In this document: piece after piece, positions 30,801 to 37,824 of the stretch
Numbering within the stretch: position 1 is the first letter of the stretch
Layout of the letters: the number at the start of each line of letters is the position of its first letter
IMG/VR virus record: IMGVR_UViG_3300020469_000079
Location: 1-46,815 of that record
Reading direction: 5' to 3' (one strand)
Length of the DNA: 46,815 nt
Source of the DNA: a virus
Translations under genes and position numbers: made by a program
The notes under the pieces: generated by a model
Database searches by the model: none
Seen by the model: only the letters and a program-made list of their open reading frames with translations
Told to the model about the DNA's origin: nothing

Positions 30801-32829
30801 CACCATTTAAACTAACACTTGCACCCAACTTGCTATCTTCGATTGTTTCACTTCCAACAATAGATGATCCTTTTTGAACCCAAGTTCCTGGGCTTGAAGT
30901 TAACTCAAATATTTTTACCTCTCCTCGTGAATTTTCTGCATCAGTTGAATCTTTATCTTCAGGAGCACCAATTGCAAGAACAGATCCATCCGCGCTTAAA
31001 CTTAAATCACTTCCTAAAAGATCTTCTGAACTATCACCGTCAATATCTCCTCCTACTTGAGACCATGTAAGTGGTGAATTTTGTGATAATTCATATACTC
31101 TTACACTTCCAGAATTTTTACCTCCTCCGTCGTTTTTAGATGCTCCAATAGCAAGCTTAAATCCGTCTTCACTAATAGCATTTACTCCGCTAAAATCATT
31201 AGTACTTTCCCCATAAATCGAGCTGCCAATTTGTAAATTATTTGGACCATCAAATGAACTTGTATTTTCATCAAACTTATAAAACGATAAATCATCGGCT
31301 GTAAATCTGTCTAAAACCGGATCAGTTTCATGTACATAAACACTTTGCCCATTAAATTCAATAAGGGTTTTTTGCCATCTACCGTTATAATTATAGCCAA
31401 TTGACGATATAAATGAATTTAAATGATTCTTTCTCAGAGGTAGCTGATCATCGGGTGTGGCGAAAATTGTATTTCCATCAATAAAATTAGAAAACACGAG
31501 TGATTGAGGTGAGTCGTCACTCGCAGCAATAAGTGGTTCACCGATATCTACAAATGATCTACCTAATTTATTTGTATTTTTATTAAAGAATAATTCATGA
31601 GAATGAAGAGATTCATAATCTTTTGCCAGCGAAAAAAGTGGCTGAATAGTTCTATTTTCTTTAGTATATCTCGGCAGAGTGCGAATAACAAAAGAGTGTT
31701 CTTCTGTGTCAAGGCTAATTCTTGGATTTTCTCCTATATCACCAAAATCAAGATATGCAAATTTTCCATCAAGTTTTACTAACTCTTGTGATTCATTAAA
31801 TACTGCTCCTTGATAAAAATATCCACGAATAGTTTTATCAAATAAAACTGAATCCCAAGTTAGATTAATAGGATTTAAGTTTTTCTTTGTATTAAGATCA
31901 ATAACTAAACTACTAATAGTTGGTGCTGTATCGTATTTTACCGTTTCTTCAACGCTAACAATATTTCCTGCTCCTAATACTAAATTAGCATCGTCTATTA
32001 ATTGAAAACCAGTCTGATTAAATTCTCCTCTTAAATTTTCTTTTTCTACAGATGCTGTAAAAGTTTGTGTAAATTCGCTATTCTTTTTTTCAAAATTGCC
32101 AGCTGAAAGCTCAAACAATCTTTCTCTCGGATAAGATACTTTTATTACTTCGTCAAAAAACAAGCGGAAAAATGTAGTAATACTTTCTTCTGAACCTTTA
32201 AGAGAATAATATTGTATAATTCTTTTATACAAAGACACTCTATCCATGACTGCAGAATTAGGAATGTTTTTAGCAATTTCTCCTTGAATTCCGTCTAAAT
32301 ATTTATTTGATACCTCATCAATATCATGTTCATCAACAATTCGATTTGTTTCGTATGTAGGAAGACCTTCAGTATTAAGATACTCGTAATAATCTTTAAT
32401 TAAAGATATAAAATCTTCTGAACTTGCCCGCAATTGTTCTGGAATAAGTTCTTCAACACGAAGAGATTCAGTATTTGCTATATTAGTGTTAAAGGGATCA
32501 AAGGTATCTACAGTTGCAGCGATTGCAATGACAGGTTGCGATTGAGCAGTTGAGATATTTGTATATGATACTATAGTGTTATCAACATTATAAGTTGCAT
32601 ATTCTTGATACATAAAATCTCCATATGATGTATCACTTGGAGGATTTTCAACTCCGTGATTCATCTCATTTGAAGGCATATAGAATACTTCGTTATCTAA
32701 TGCTGTAAATGTATGCGAATGATATGGTCCACTGATTAGTGATTCATCGGTGTAAAGAGGATAATAATAGCCAGTGATCCCGCTCGTAGTACCACTATTG
32801 CTTTGACCTTTTAAATAATAAACTGACAT
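24808..32829 (-). CDS. gp7: Giant gp7-like baseplate wedge protein with propeller and lectin-like inserts
   Basis: This 2673-aa protein is much longer than T4 gp7 (1032 aa), but it sits exactly between gp6 and gp8 and carries conserved marine baseplate segments: SSEDFISLIKDYYEYLNTEG and YYSLKGSEESITTFFRLFF in residues 100-260, and RDNHWYGPKSILFDTKTRQN, FLSPFRTKQPLEDMRWLESL and PIFQPGWLQGDIRVRRFIFE in the C-terminal third. Residues about 520-1146 hold seven repeats of the type LSADGSVLAIGAPED followed by GxVxxFxL, an FG-GAP-like seven-bladed propeller, with an insert after repeat 3. Residues about 1440-1606 resemble a laminin-G or lectin domain (FAISLRFKTRDRF, WNNLIVEF, FSHLALYNKEL). T4 gp7 is the wedge initiator. 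The gp7 label rests on position and general character. It starts 6 nt after gp6 and depends on the gp25 promoter. Confidence 0.62.
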   Translation of the reverse strand: MSVYYLKGQSNSGTTSGITGYYYPLYTDESLISGPYHSHTFTALDNEVFYMPSNEMNHGVENPPSDTSYGDFMYQEYATYNVDNTIVSYTNISTAQSQPVIAIAATVDTFDPFNTNIANTESLRVEELIPEQLRASSEDFISLIKDYYEYLNTEGLPTYETNRIVDEHDIDEVSNKYLDGIQGEIAKNIPNSAVMDRVSLYKRIIQYYSLKGSEESITTFFRLFFDEVIKVSYPRERLFELSAGNFEKKNSEFTQTFTASVEKENLRGEFNQTGFQLIDDANLVLGAGNIVSVEETVKYDTAPTISSLVIDLNTKKNLNPINLTWDSVLFDKTIRGYFYQGAVFNESQELVKLDGKFAYLDFGDIGENPRISLDTEEHSFVIRTLPRYTKENRTIQPLFSLAKDYESLHSHELFFNKNTNKLGRSFVDIGEPLIAASDDSPQSLVFSNFIDGNTIFATPDDQLPLRKNHLNSFISSIGYNYNGRWQKTLIEFNGQSVYVHETDPVLDRFTADDLSFYKFDENTSSFDGPNNLQIGSSIYGESTNDFSGVNAISEDGFKLAIGASKNDGGGKNSGSVRVYELSQNSPLTWSQVGGDIDGDSSEDLLGSDLSLSADGSVLAIGAPEDKDSTDAENSRGEVKIFELTSSPGTWVQKGSSIVGSETIEDSKLGASVSLNGAGDRVAIGSGADPNIDYDIGTQDEDGILLEDFNGFTTTHNIKVASAAITSFVYNGNTYTKTNSTVHSKPTYSFTDESGPTTYRIEFEPTAGSGLQIGWVINNFQSAPGNISASLGDTDFPFDDINGDRIADYTQLLPANPTLSFSSDGTIATIAVGGEFDAASTHVYVSGVSHQYDGLFEISSKPDTSTITYVRSGPAITSNSFTIETGTSPQFGADDGGKHIGDRFTDRALNEVVVYEYSNSAWSQIGTNITEPNNDPLSGTTVRLSNDGRILIVGTHKINEFDEILMSVKAYFNKEGTTSWTQLGTALQFIPQARLNRGKIPLSLSNDGRTLAVGILGDRTQEGYKGEVKIYSLNNQDKWVQFGQTLEGENINDDFGSSVALNTNGDVIVIGAPDNDENGNNSGHVQTFSYQSTLQTWQKVGATIQGFGDTGNAGESVSINGTGTRVVVGSPENDQAGENRGKVDVFQVAINATIGTFIHAEKNPLDTTSRWSIKNESRISYYSDWESDITTVNPYDIGTKWIKSSKPGDASLPVLPHCEYVKNNNDHLFTLHNRGYLSIYYKHNGEYTPWQDITIGDTTLYGEERLWDILDYAVHGTHLVLLDRPVKAQDGRINDGASRLVIFKLDEYNQYNFHQTVSLNLPATHVGSADFAHVKINNARIVVGTHTFNNVDIAQIIQVYTIGRNNSWSTENYLTLPNTYSNPPEPDIEFDISKKLVDGQWSSTSGLIRFRADTVVANTLKDTGVIFRPPAKSVGSGIRLDVSNKFAISLRFKTRDRFESVDNILSIGNITLRIVRDNLVRKLQIISQESGKPDQTILLDKIDTNIILDDNPLEIFSDEYFNSQIKRSTWNNLIVEFTANENNIITGLRYALNGFKRSKFIDFEDSPPSVNVPVHGITQLSQFTLHNDIAFSHLALYNKELTHIEFEAIERNLSSNYTETVTTGINSLLDGGKFEINETGSVIIKVTNYGINIWEKITDAGWKNYYNTFESVTNTVDSYITHNGSRLYSYKFFGDDFLIATGGLNNAKQFVDQYNFSNVYNKVQHNSQAKLYYIESQYTTAQNTWKVKHELTPSIPFVQTNDDDFRIGLNYGVNIAIDNKDESFAISLEPNSANKILNGPTSTFSSTENATNVKYDVYKKISETYIRLIPFAKPEEGYSEVSSYGGRISNSAVLKIVDRSPSYNAVFSYPHIIHTTSIEKPMIEYVYTNDETTVGYYKNSTEYSPDFVVSTAPSSEVYANNQTVTTNEFQTIILRGRADRYNGYIEISTDDNNNYERIISGNTLRHLTISPESNFVLGRNGVNGSNYYNGDISHSQYYVDAISNASTTLVKEFIANNVKKFYKIVFDRIRGTASGATKVRSIPGANHTFQFTDLDGHSFNSFLRYEEPEFKIDTVDESSSPPTIIPAENTGLIVTVDYGNSITGEEVVYWGDGRLNTLLNNAPAFHRWSLEYVGEYTNKKGRLSSTGRIQDSNFWQKFSYNIQSGLRVDNWEDVFLNLVHPAGLKFFASVILLVIRDNHWYGPKSILFDTKTRQNVNLLRIEEEFLSPFRTKQPLEDMRWLESLVAPSDSGGYHLPIFQPGWLQGDIRVRRFIFEAGLWTQLARSVPGNNLASKYTYSYFENGSESGDIEFRLLTSSGDTVGSNPGVPFEVGDIVSSGADTPDPNDTNSPARSLQKRGIISSISPAGVNSAGVMEYTGVIKSFSIYDSIYADPLTSTIDIEYFGPDSPARNTLATITTTKVKRRDEVMDVYGTEEQEAAYLLQDRSTEDINSEMFMRAVLMVFKYVIPSLVSHKDFTKNDYEQNLKFKDEGGIGPYLDLTIKGALSERDVFINVSSLIRKRNQLSTESGDGIYLESDSSPFGVDEGILLDDIVNFYNDPTNDYDVSSPVDFNINSFSAGSQLNHGDRVYQDIVNDAGDNLTIEGLIVATSNSGNTISIAWRGAINTSKSPDVTLPSNPELDQLFRTGEIYTVVDPYSSPPDNTQQTVATVTIST

Positions 32830-32835
32830 AATTTT

Positions 32836-34869
32836 TTAGCTGTAGTAATCGCCGGTATTTCCACCTTGATTACCTTGATTACCGCCAGTGTTTCCTGTAT
32901 TTGAAGATGAGGAACTACTTGACGAACTGCTCGAAGATGAGGAACTACTTGACGAACTGCTCGAAGATGAATCACTTAAAGTAGAACTTCCATATGATGA
33001 GGTGGCTTGTGGTGCTAAATATTCATTGCGCTGTCTTTCAAATGGTACGTAGTCATTAACTCCAGAAGAACCAGACACTACAATTGAATCAACTTCTGGC
33101 GAAATTGTAGTTTTTCCTATATCAATTGTAAGAAGTTTATTTCTTTTTGATACTATATCATTCGATGCTGGAGTGACAAATACATTTATAGTTTCAGTTT
33201 TATTAATTGGTAAACTATCGATAGATAAAAGTCCAGTATCTGTATTAAGAGTTCCTAAATTAGGAAATAATACTCTTTTAACATTATCTGCACCAATTGT
33301 GAATGCATATACTCTCCTTTCATTATTTGAACCGATTATTGGAGCATCTTCTAAATTAAGAGATATATTATTATACGACCATGGATCTGAACTTAATATT
33401 GATTCTTCTTGACCAGGATCTACAAATAACTTCATTTGAAAATCAACTGGTGTAGATGTAAGTTTGCCATATTCAAGTGTCACTCGTTTATACACAAATA
33501 CTCGAACAAACGAATTTATAATTGCAACATCTAAATTATCTATTAACCCAAGTAACTGTGAATATCTAAATACTCCATCAAACTTCTGTAAATTATTAAT
33601 ATTAAAATCTGATAATAGTGTTTCTACAGTGCTTGCAAGTTGTCCGCTTGATAAAGATGTTCTATTTGAATCATACTTAAATAAAACATCTAAATATATG
33701 TATGTAAATTCTGGATCAATAAGAACAGGCTCAATACCAATTACACGTTTTGATTCAAGTTCTTTAAGTAAATATGTTTTATCTAAATCACTTAAAACTG
33801 GAGCATCGAATGGTTTAACCGATGCATATACTTTACCGTATTGAGGAGGATCATTATCTTCTCCTCCCCACACTGAAACAGTTTCAATGTTATTGAGAAT
33901 TTGACTAATTAAAGTTTTGTAGTCTTGTGAAGTAACAGCTCTATTTTGACTTATAAATGAAAGTGGTGCGTTTTGCCGTATACTTTCGATATCTTCTTTT
34001 TCACTGCCGTTAGTTGCTCCTGATAAAACTGTAATTGTTGGAGAAACCGGTCCTGGACTTGTCCAAGTAAATGCACTTGCACCGTTTCCACTTATTCCTT
34101 TTGTACTTAAGTATTTAGCTTTAATTAGATTTAATGATGAAGGTCTTTTGCCAAAAATATTATCTCCGAATCGAATCTCATAATTACCATTATAGTTTTC
34201 ATGAATAAAATATGCAGGAGTTGATGGACCAATATTTGAAAGATTTTCAAATAGCGAATATGATTCAACCGCTGTTGAATATTGATTATCAAACACATCA
34301 ATAATTAAGTGATCTAAATCAACCGTATTATCTTCAATAATATATTTTTGATCTATTTCTCCAGATTCTACAACAAAAGAAATTTCTTTCATTCTTCCCT
34401 GATATATAACAATTTCATCAAATACGTATTGCGCATTAATTTCATCAAGAATAGCTGTATAGTCATCAACTGTTATATACGTATATGTCGTACCATCAAT
34501 TGTGGCTGTAAGTGTTTGTCCTTTATAAAGTGTATAAGTACTTTTATTGCGATTAGCTGATGAAGGAAATACTAAAGAAATTTTTGCCATTGCTGCCGAT
34601 CTACTTCGTGGCGTATATCCTAAAAGTTTAGCTCGCGAAACAACGTTCGCGCGAATTTGTGCTGAATCGATAAATGATTCATTCATTGCATTGTGAGCCA
34701 CAACTGCATTATAGTGTGTATTGTATGCGAGTATGTCTAAAAGATGATTAAGTCCTGAACCTTCAAAGTCCCAATCAGAATATTCTCCGTTTGGATTATT
34801 TCTAAAATAGTCTTTAAGATTATTTTTAATCTGATCAAAATCTAGTTCTGTAACATTAAGCTGTTTCAT
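32836..34869 (-). CDS. gp6: Baseplate wedge protein gp6
   Basis: This is a 677-aa protein, close to T4 gp6 (660 aa). It begins MKQLNVTELDFDQIKNNLKD, then LLDILAYNTHYNAVVAHNAM and SRAKLLGYTPRSRSAAMAKI, the classic start of gp6/gpJ-type wedge proteins, followed by ENYNGNYEIRFGDNIFGKRP and SFISQNRAVTSQDYKTLISQ. gp6 forms the ring that holds the wedges together. The last 60 residues are unusual: a long run of serines ending in a Gly/Asn/Gln tail, part of it encoded by an exact 30-bp tandem repeat. Its ATG overlaps the gp25 stop (TAATG), so translation is probably coupled. Confidence 0.9.
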   Translation of the reverse strand: MKQLNVTELDFDQIKNNLKDYFRNNPNGEYSDWDFEGSGLNHLLDILAYNTHYNAVVAHNAMNESFIDSAQIRANVVSRAKLLGYTPRSRSAAMAKISLVFPSSANRNKSTYTLYKGQTLTATIDGTTYTYITVDDYTAILDEINAQYVFDEIVIYQGRMKEISFVVESGEIDQKYIIEDNTVDLDHLIIDVFDNQYSTAVESYSLFENLSNIGPSTPAYFIHENYNGNYEIRFGDNIFGKRPSSLNLIKAKYLSTKGISGNGASAFTWTSPGPVSPTITVLSGATNGSEKEDIESIRQNAPLSFISQNRAVTSQDYKTLISQILNNIETVSVWGGEDNDPPQYGKVYASVKPFDAPVLSDLDKTYLLKELESKRVIGIEPVLIDPEFTYIYLDVLFKYDSNRTSLSSGQLASTVETLLSDFNINNLQKFDGVFRYSQLLGLIDNLDVAIINSFVRVFVYKRVTLEYGKLTSTPVDFQMKLFVDPGQEESILSSDPWSYNNISLNLEDAPIIGSNNERRVYAFTIGADNVKRVLFPNLGTLNTDTGLLSIDSLPINKTETINVFVTPASNDIVSKRNKLLTIDIGKTTISPEVDSIVVSGSSGVNDYVPFERQRNEYLAPQATSSYGSSTLSDSSSSSSSSSSSSSSSSSSSSSSSNTGNTGGNQGNQGGNTGDYYS
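32911..32970 (-). repeat. Exact 30-bp tandem repeat encoding poly-Ser
   Basis: The unit at 32911-32940 is repeated without change at 32941-32970. On the coding strand each unit gives ten serines using several different serine codons. This points to one recent duplication of a segment already selected for serine. Confidence 0.9.
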
Positions 34870-35300
34870 TATCGTAAGCGTTGTAAGTAAAAATTAATTT
34901 CTTCTCTTTTTGGTGAAAATATAACGTTGAATCCTATAGTTACTTCGTATGAATTTCTTTCTGAATTGTCTATTACTTCAACAGTGTGTTCATTCGTCCG
35001 TGGCTCGAATTTTTTTAAAACATATAAAATTTCTTCTTTAATTGCATTTGCTGTAAATACATCTCCTGGTTCAAATAGTAAAGCTGTTACATTTGAACCA
35101 ATTTCAGGATGAAATAATCTATCATTAAAATTAGTTAAAACTAAATTTTTAACTGCGTGTTTAACTGCTTCTAAATCTTTGACGGCTGATATATCTCTTT
35201 TTGTCGGATGAATATCAGTAAAAAACATAGGAAAATCAGTGTACAAATTTTGTGCAACTTTTCCTGGTGCTGGATTAATATCTGATAGTGCGGTCGACAT
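34869..35300 (-). CDS. gp25: Baseplate wedge protein gp25
   Basis: This is a 143-aa protein of the GPW/gp25 family (T4 gp25 is 132 aa). Diagnostic segments are YTDFPMFFTDIHPTKRDISA, DLEAVKHAVKNLVLTNFNDR, LFHPEIGSNVTALLFEPGD and a C-terminal SYEVTIGFNVIFSPKREEI. gp25 links the wedges to the hub and tube and is conserved across contractile injection systems, where an EPR-like core helps sheath assembly; here the matching place reads FEPGD. It leads the gp25-gp6-gp7 unit, with a perfect octamer 7 nt before its ATG, and overlaps gp6 by one base. Confidence 0.92.
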   Translation of the reverse strand: MSTALSDINPAPGKVAQNLYTDFPMFFTDIHPTKRDISAVKDLEAVKHAVKNLVLTNFNDRLFHPEIGSNVTALLFEPGDVFTANAIKEEILYVLKKFEPRTNEHTVEVIDNSERNSYEVTIGFNVIFSPKREEINFYLQRLR

Positions 35301-35306
35301 GTAATC

Positions 35307-35314
35307 TATTTATA
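35307..35314 (-). promoter_or_regulatory. Late promoter octamer for gp25-gp6-gp7
   Basis: Perfect TATAAATA on the minus strand, 7 nt from the gp25 ATG at 35300. No other octamer is seen before gp6 or the gp7-like gene, so this one would drive about 10.5 kb. Confidence 0.75.
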
Positions 35315-35318
35315 CTAA

Positions 35319-36464
35319 TTATGCCTTATCTGGGTTAAGATGTATATTCGGTGCAATAGTTGTTTGATCGCCACCATATGTTTCTTTTACTACATCTCCA
35401 CTTGTCTCGGTAATAGTTGTTCCAATATCAATAGTCTGGCTTTCTTTTACACGATGTATATGAGTTCCGCCAATATGTTCATTCTTATTACCAGTCACTT
35501 GAATATTCCAGTCACCAATAATTCTAGTATTGCATCCTCCATCAATTGTAAGATTGCATCCACCTTCGATATAAACATTCTCCCCTTTCGCAACAACCCT
35601 ATAGTTTTTACCAACGATTACTTCGGTTTTATCACCGATTGGTGTAACTTCAGTGTATGTTCCAGTGCGATGAATAGTAGATATTCTTTCTTTTCCAGGA
35701 GTTACATCATACTCAACAATGTGTGCTGCTTCATTCTCGTCATTTGCTCTTTCATATGCAGTCACATGATTTTGTGGGTATGTGGGTGTCATCACATCGT
35801 CAATCGCTGGAAATTTCCATATTGCTGGTGAAGCATTAGTTTTAGGCTTTGTAGTATCCATCGCAACCACAGCAATAGTTATTTCAGGATCGTATAATTC
35901 TCTTAAAGATTTCTTTTCTGTATAACTAAATCCTTGTTTATATTTTTCTTCTTTAACTTGTGCAGATATTGGAGTATCAGGCATATTAAGATGTAATCCT
36001 AAATCTTCCTCTGGAGAGTCTTCGTCATCTGGATTTGTTTTGACCGGTTTTCCAGCAATTGGAGGTTCGTCAGCATTTTTCTTATTGCTCGGATATCTTT
36101 CAGTTTGATCAGAAAAGCCTTTACTATAATCACCTGGTCGTGATGTGATAGAAGGAATAGAACCCATAATCACAGGATCTTGAGCATTAGTTCCATCTCG
36201 AAAGAAACCAACTACCCACGTTCCTCGTAATAGACCTGTTGCAGATTGACCAACACCTGACATTGATGCTGATGTAACAGGCAACATTGTCATTGCCCAT
36301 GGTAGATCTTCAGTAGGTATACCTGTTTCAGTTTTGTCGTTGTTATGATATCCGTAACATCTTACACGATATCTACCCATCTCCATTGGATCATCAATGT
36401 CTTCAATCACTCCGGTGAACCATGCAAATCCGCCACCATTATTAATAAAATTTTCCGGGTTCAT
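35319..36464 (-). CDS. gp5: Baseplate hub/spike gp5 without lysozyme domain
   Basis: This 381-aa protein begins with the OB-fold domain of gp5 (residues about 12-140): FAWFTGVIEDIDDPMEMGRY, RVRCYGYH, DLPWAMTMLPVTSAS and GTWVVGFFRDGTNAQDPVIM. A charged linker (DDEDSPEEDLG) follows. From about residue 271 to 375 runs a beta-helix of short strands (TEVIVGKNYRVVAKGENVYI, then IDGGCNTRIIGDWNIQVTG), like the T4 gp5 C-terminal needle. T4 gp5 (575 aa) carries a T4-lysozyme domain between these parts; it is absent here. gp5 forms the central membrane-piercing spike with gp27. It has its own late octamer, only 5 nt from the ATG. Confidence 0.88.
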   Translation of the reverse strand: MNPENFINNGGGFAWFTGVIEDIDDPMEMGRYRVRCYGYHNNDKTETGIPTEDLPWAMTMLPVTSASMSGVGQSATGLLRGTWVVGFFRDGTNAQDPVIMGSIPSITSRPGDYSKGFSDQTERYPSNKKNADEPPIAGKPVKTNPDDEDSPEEDLGLHLNMPDTPISAQVKEEKYKQGFSYTEKKSLRELYDPEITIAVVAMDTTKPKTNASPAIWKFPAIDDVMTPTYPQNHVTAYERANDENEAAHIVEYDVTPGKERISTIHRTGTYTEVTPIGDKTEVIVGKNYRVVAKGENVYIEGGCNLTIDGGCNTRIIGDWNIQVTGNKNEHIGGTHIHRVKESQTIDIGTTITETSGDVVKETYGGDQTTIAPNIHLNPDKA

Positions 36465-36468
36465 GATT

Positions 36469-36476
36469 TATTTATA
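36469..36476 (-). promoter_or_regulatory. Late promoter octamer for gp5
   Basis: Perfect TATAAATA on the minus strand, 5 nt from the gp5 ATG at 36464 and overlapping the last codons and stop of the gp27-like gene (stop at 36472-36474). With T4 geometry the start site would fall inside the start codon, the tightest spacing of the set. Confidence 0.68.
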
Positions 36477-37824
36477 CATCAATACCAAATGAGTCTTTCT
36501 TTACGCGCACCTCTGAAAAATATTGACCATCTTCAAATAAATGATTTACAGAAGTAATTAAATGCCTTCCAGATAAATGTTTATCAAACAAATCACCATG
36601 ACCCTTTGGGTTATTAGCCATATTTTGTAGTAATTTTTTCATATGTGATGGATCTACAGCTTTTGGAAATTTTAAATTAATAACTGTTCCAGGATTTAAA
36701 TCAAAATCACCAAAAAGTTTTATATCATGAGAAACAGTTTCAAGAAGTTCCTCAATTGCTTGAGTTTTCCCGTTTGTATTTTGTTTTAACTTATTATAAT
36801 TTGCATCTTCTTCACCGTATGATAAGTTATTAATAGATGTGTATTCAATATGAGATTGGGGCATTGAGTTTAATGTTTCACCATTCACATCAAACTGAGT
36901 TGATAGCGGAGTTTTTTGATTTAATGTTAAACTTTGATCAAAATCATTCTTATAATTATAATCATACTTAGTATATGTCTTATACGTATAATCTAAATAA
37001 TTATTTTCAGATGCCCATGCTCCATTTGCCCCCTGATAAATTTTTCCAAGTTTTAAATCTGATGCAACATCAAGAATACGAGAAACTCTTTCATTATAAT
37101 CTCCTTCAGTATATGTATCCGCACTAAAATCTCTTACATCATAGTAAGTATGGTATTCTTTTTCAGTTATTAAATTGTGTAATGAAGATAATCGGATTTT
37201 ATTATCTAAAGAATGATAAAGGAAAAATGGTGAAAATGCTACATCATATGTTTTTGATCGCAACCATTCTGCAGCTTCAAGCGGTGTTTGCCACCGTATA
37301 ATTCCTTTCATTCTTGAATCTACTTCTCCATTTACTTCAAAATTGCTAAACCCAAGATCTTCGGTAATAATTTTTTTAATCTCCTCATCAGTAGTATTTG
37401 TAAATGATCGTGATATTTTAAAAAGCCGAGAATAATATGCATGATCAGAAACACAAGAAATATTATAAACATTAGTATGTGCCGCAGTAGAACTTCCATA
37501 AAGAGGATATTCTGTAACAATAAAATCAAGATCAATTTTCTTTGATTTTTTTGCAGTAGTATTTGGATTAGTTATTACAACTATTTTAATTTTTTCTTGA
37601 CCAATAAGTGGAGTACTTTCGAAAAAGTCTACTGTATCTTTTATGCTAAGCTGCGCAATTATATTTGGTGAATAAAGAGATTCAGTCAATGTTAATCTTA
37701 CAACAATGTTTTCTATATTGTATTTTTTACCATCATGTGTAGTTAATACAATTTTATCAATATTGTATGCTCCTGGAGTTAACGATACTTCTGCCCCAAA
37801 ATTTGTCCGTTGATTCATAGCCAT
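36472..37824 (-). CDS. gp27: Baseplate hub protein gp27-like
   Basis: This 450-aa protein (T4 gp27 is 391 aa) lies between gp53 and gp5. It has the hub pattern: VRLTLTESLYSPNIIAQLSI, then FFESTPLIGQEKIKIVV, DHAYYSRLFKISRSFTNTTD, IIRWQTPLEAAEWLRSKTYD and a C-terminal GRHLITSVNHLFEDGQYFSE followed by VRVKKDSF. Hub proteins of this fold form a trimeric ring under the tube that carries the gp5 spike. The ATG follows the gp53 stop directly (TAA then ATG), so expression is coupled to gp53. The gp27 name rests on fold-type motifs and position next to gp5. Confidence 0.78.
   Translation of the reverse strand: MAMNQRTNFGAEVSLTPGAYNIDKIVLTTHDGKKYNIENIVVRLTLTESLYSPNIIAQLSIKDTVDFFESTPLIGQEKIKIVVITNPNTTAKKSKKIDLDFIVTEYPLYGSSTAAHTNVYNISCVSDHAYYSRLFKISRSFTNTTDEEIKKIITEDLGFSNFEVNGEVDSRMKGIIRWQTPLEAAEWLRSKTYDVAFSPFFLYHSLDNKIRLSSLHNLITEKEYHTYYDVRDFSADTYTEGDYNERVSRILDVASDLKLGKIYQGANGAWASENNYLDYTYKTYTKYDYNYKNDFDQSLTLNQKTPLSTQFDVNGETLNSMPQSHIEYTSINNLSYGEEDANYNKLKQNTNGKTQAIEELLETVSHDIKLFGDFDLNPGTVINLKFPKAVDPSHMKKLLQNMANNPKGHGDLFDKHLSGRHLITSVNHLFEDGQYFSEVRVKKDSFGIDV

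Noticed and set aside
32911-32970. The 30-bp repeat as a CRISPR or attachment site
   Set aside because: There are only two adjacent copies without spacers, in frame inside the gp6 gene and coding for serine.
33464-33844. 126-codon open frame on the plus strand
   Set aside because: Antisense to gp6, which is a firm family member; no promoter or recognisable motif.
35340-35831. 163-codon open frame on the plus strand
   Set aside because: It lies fully antisense to gp5, has low-complexity Cys/Ser/Ile-rich composition from reading the complementary strand, and has no late octamer or ribosome binding site.
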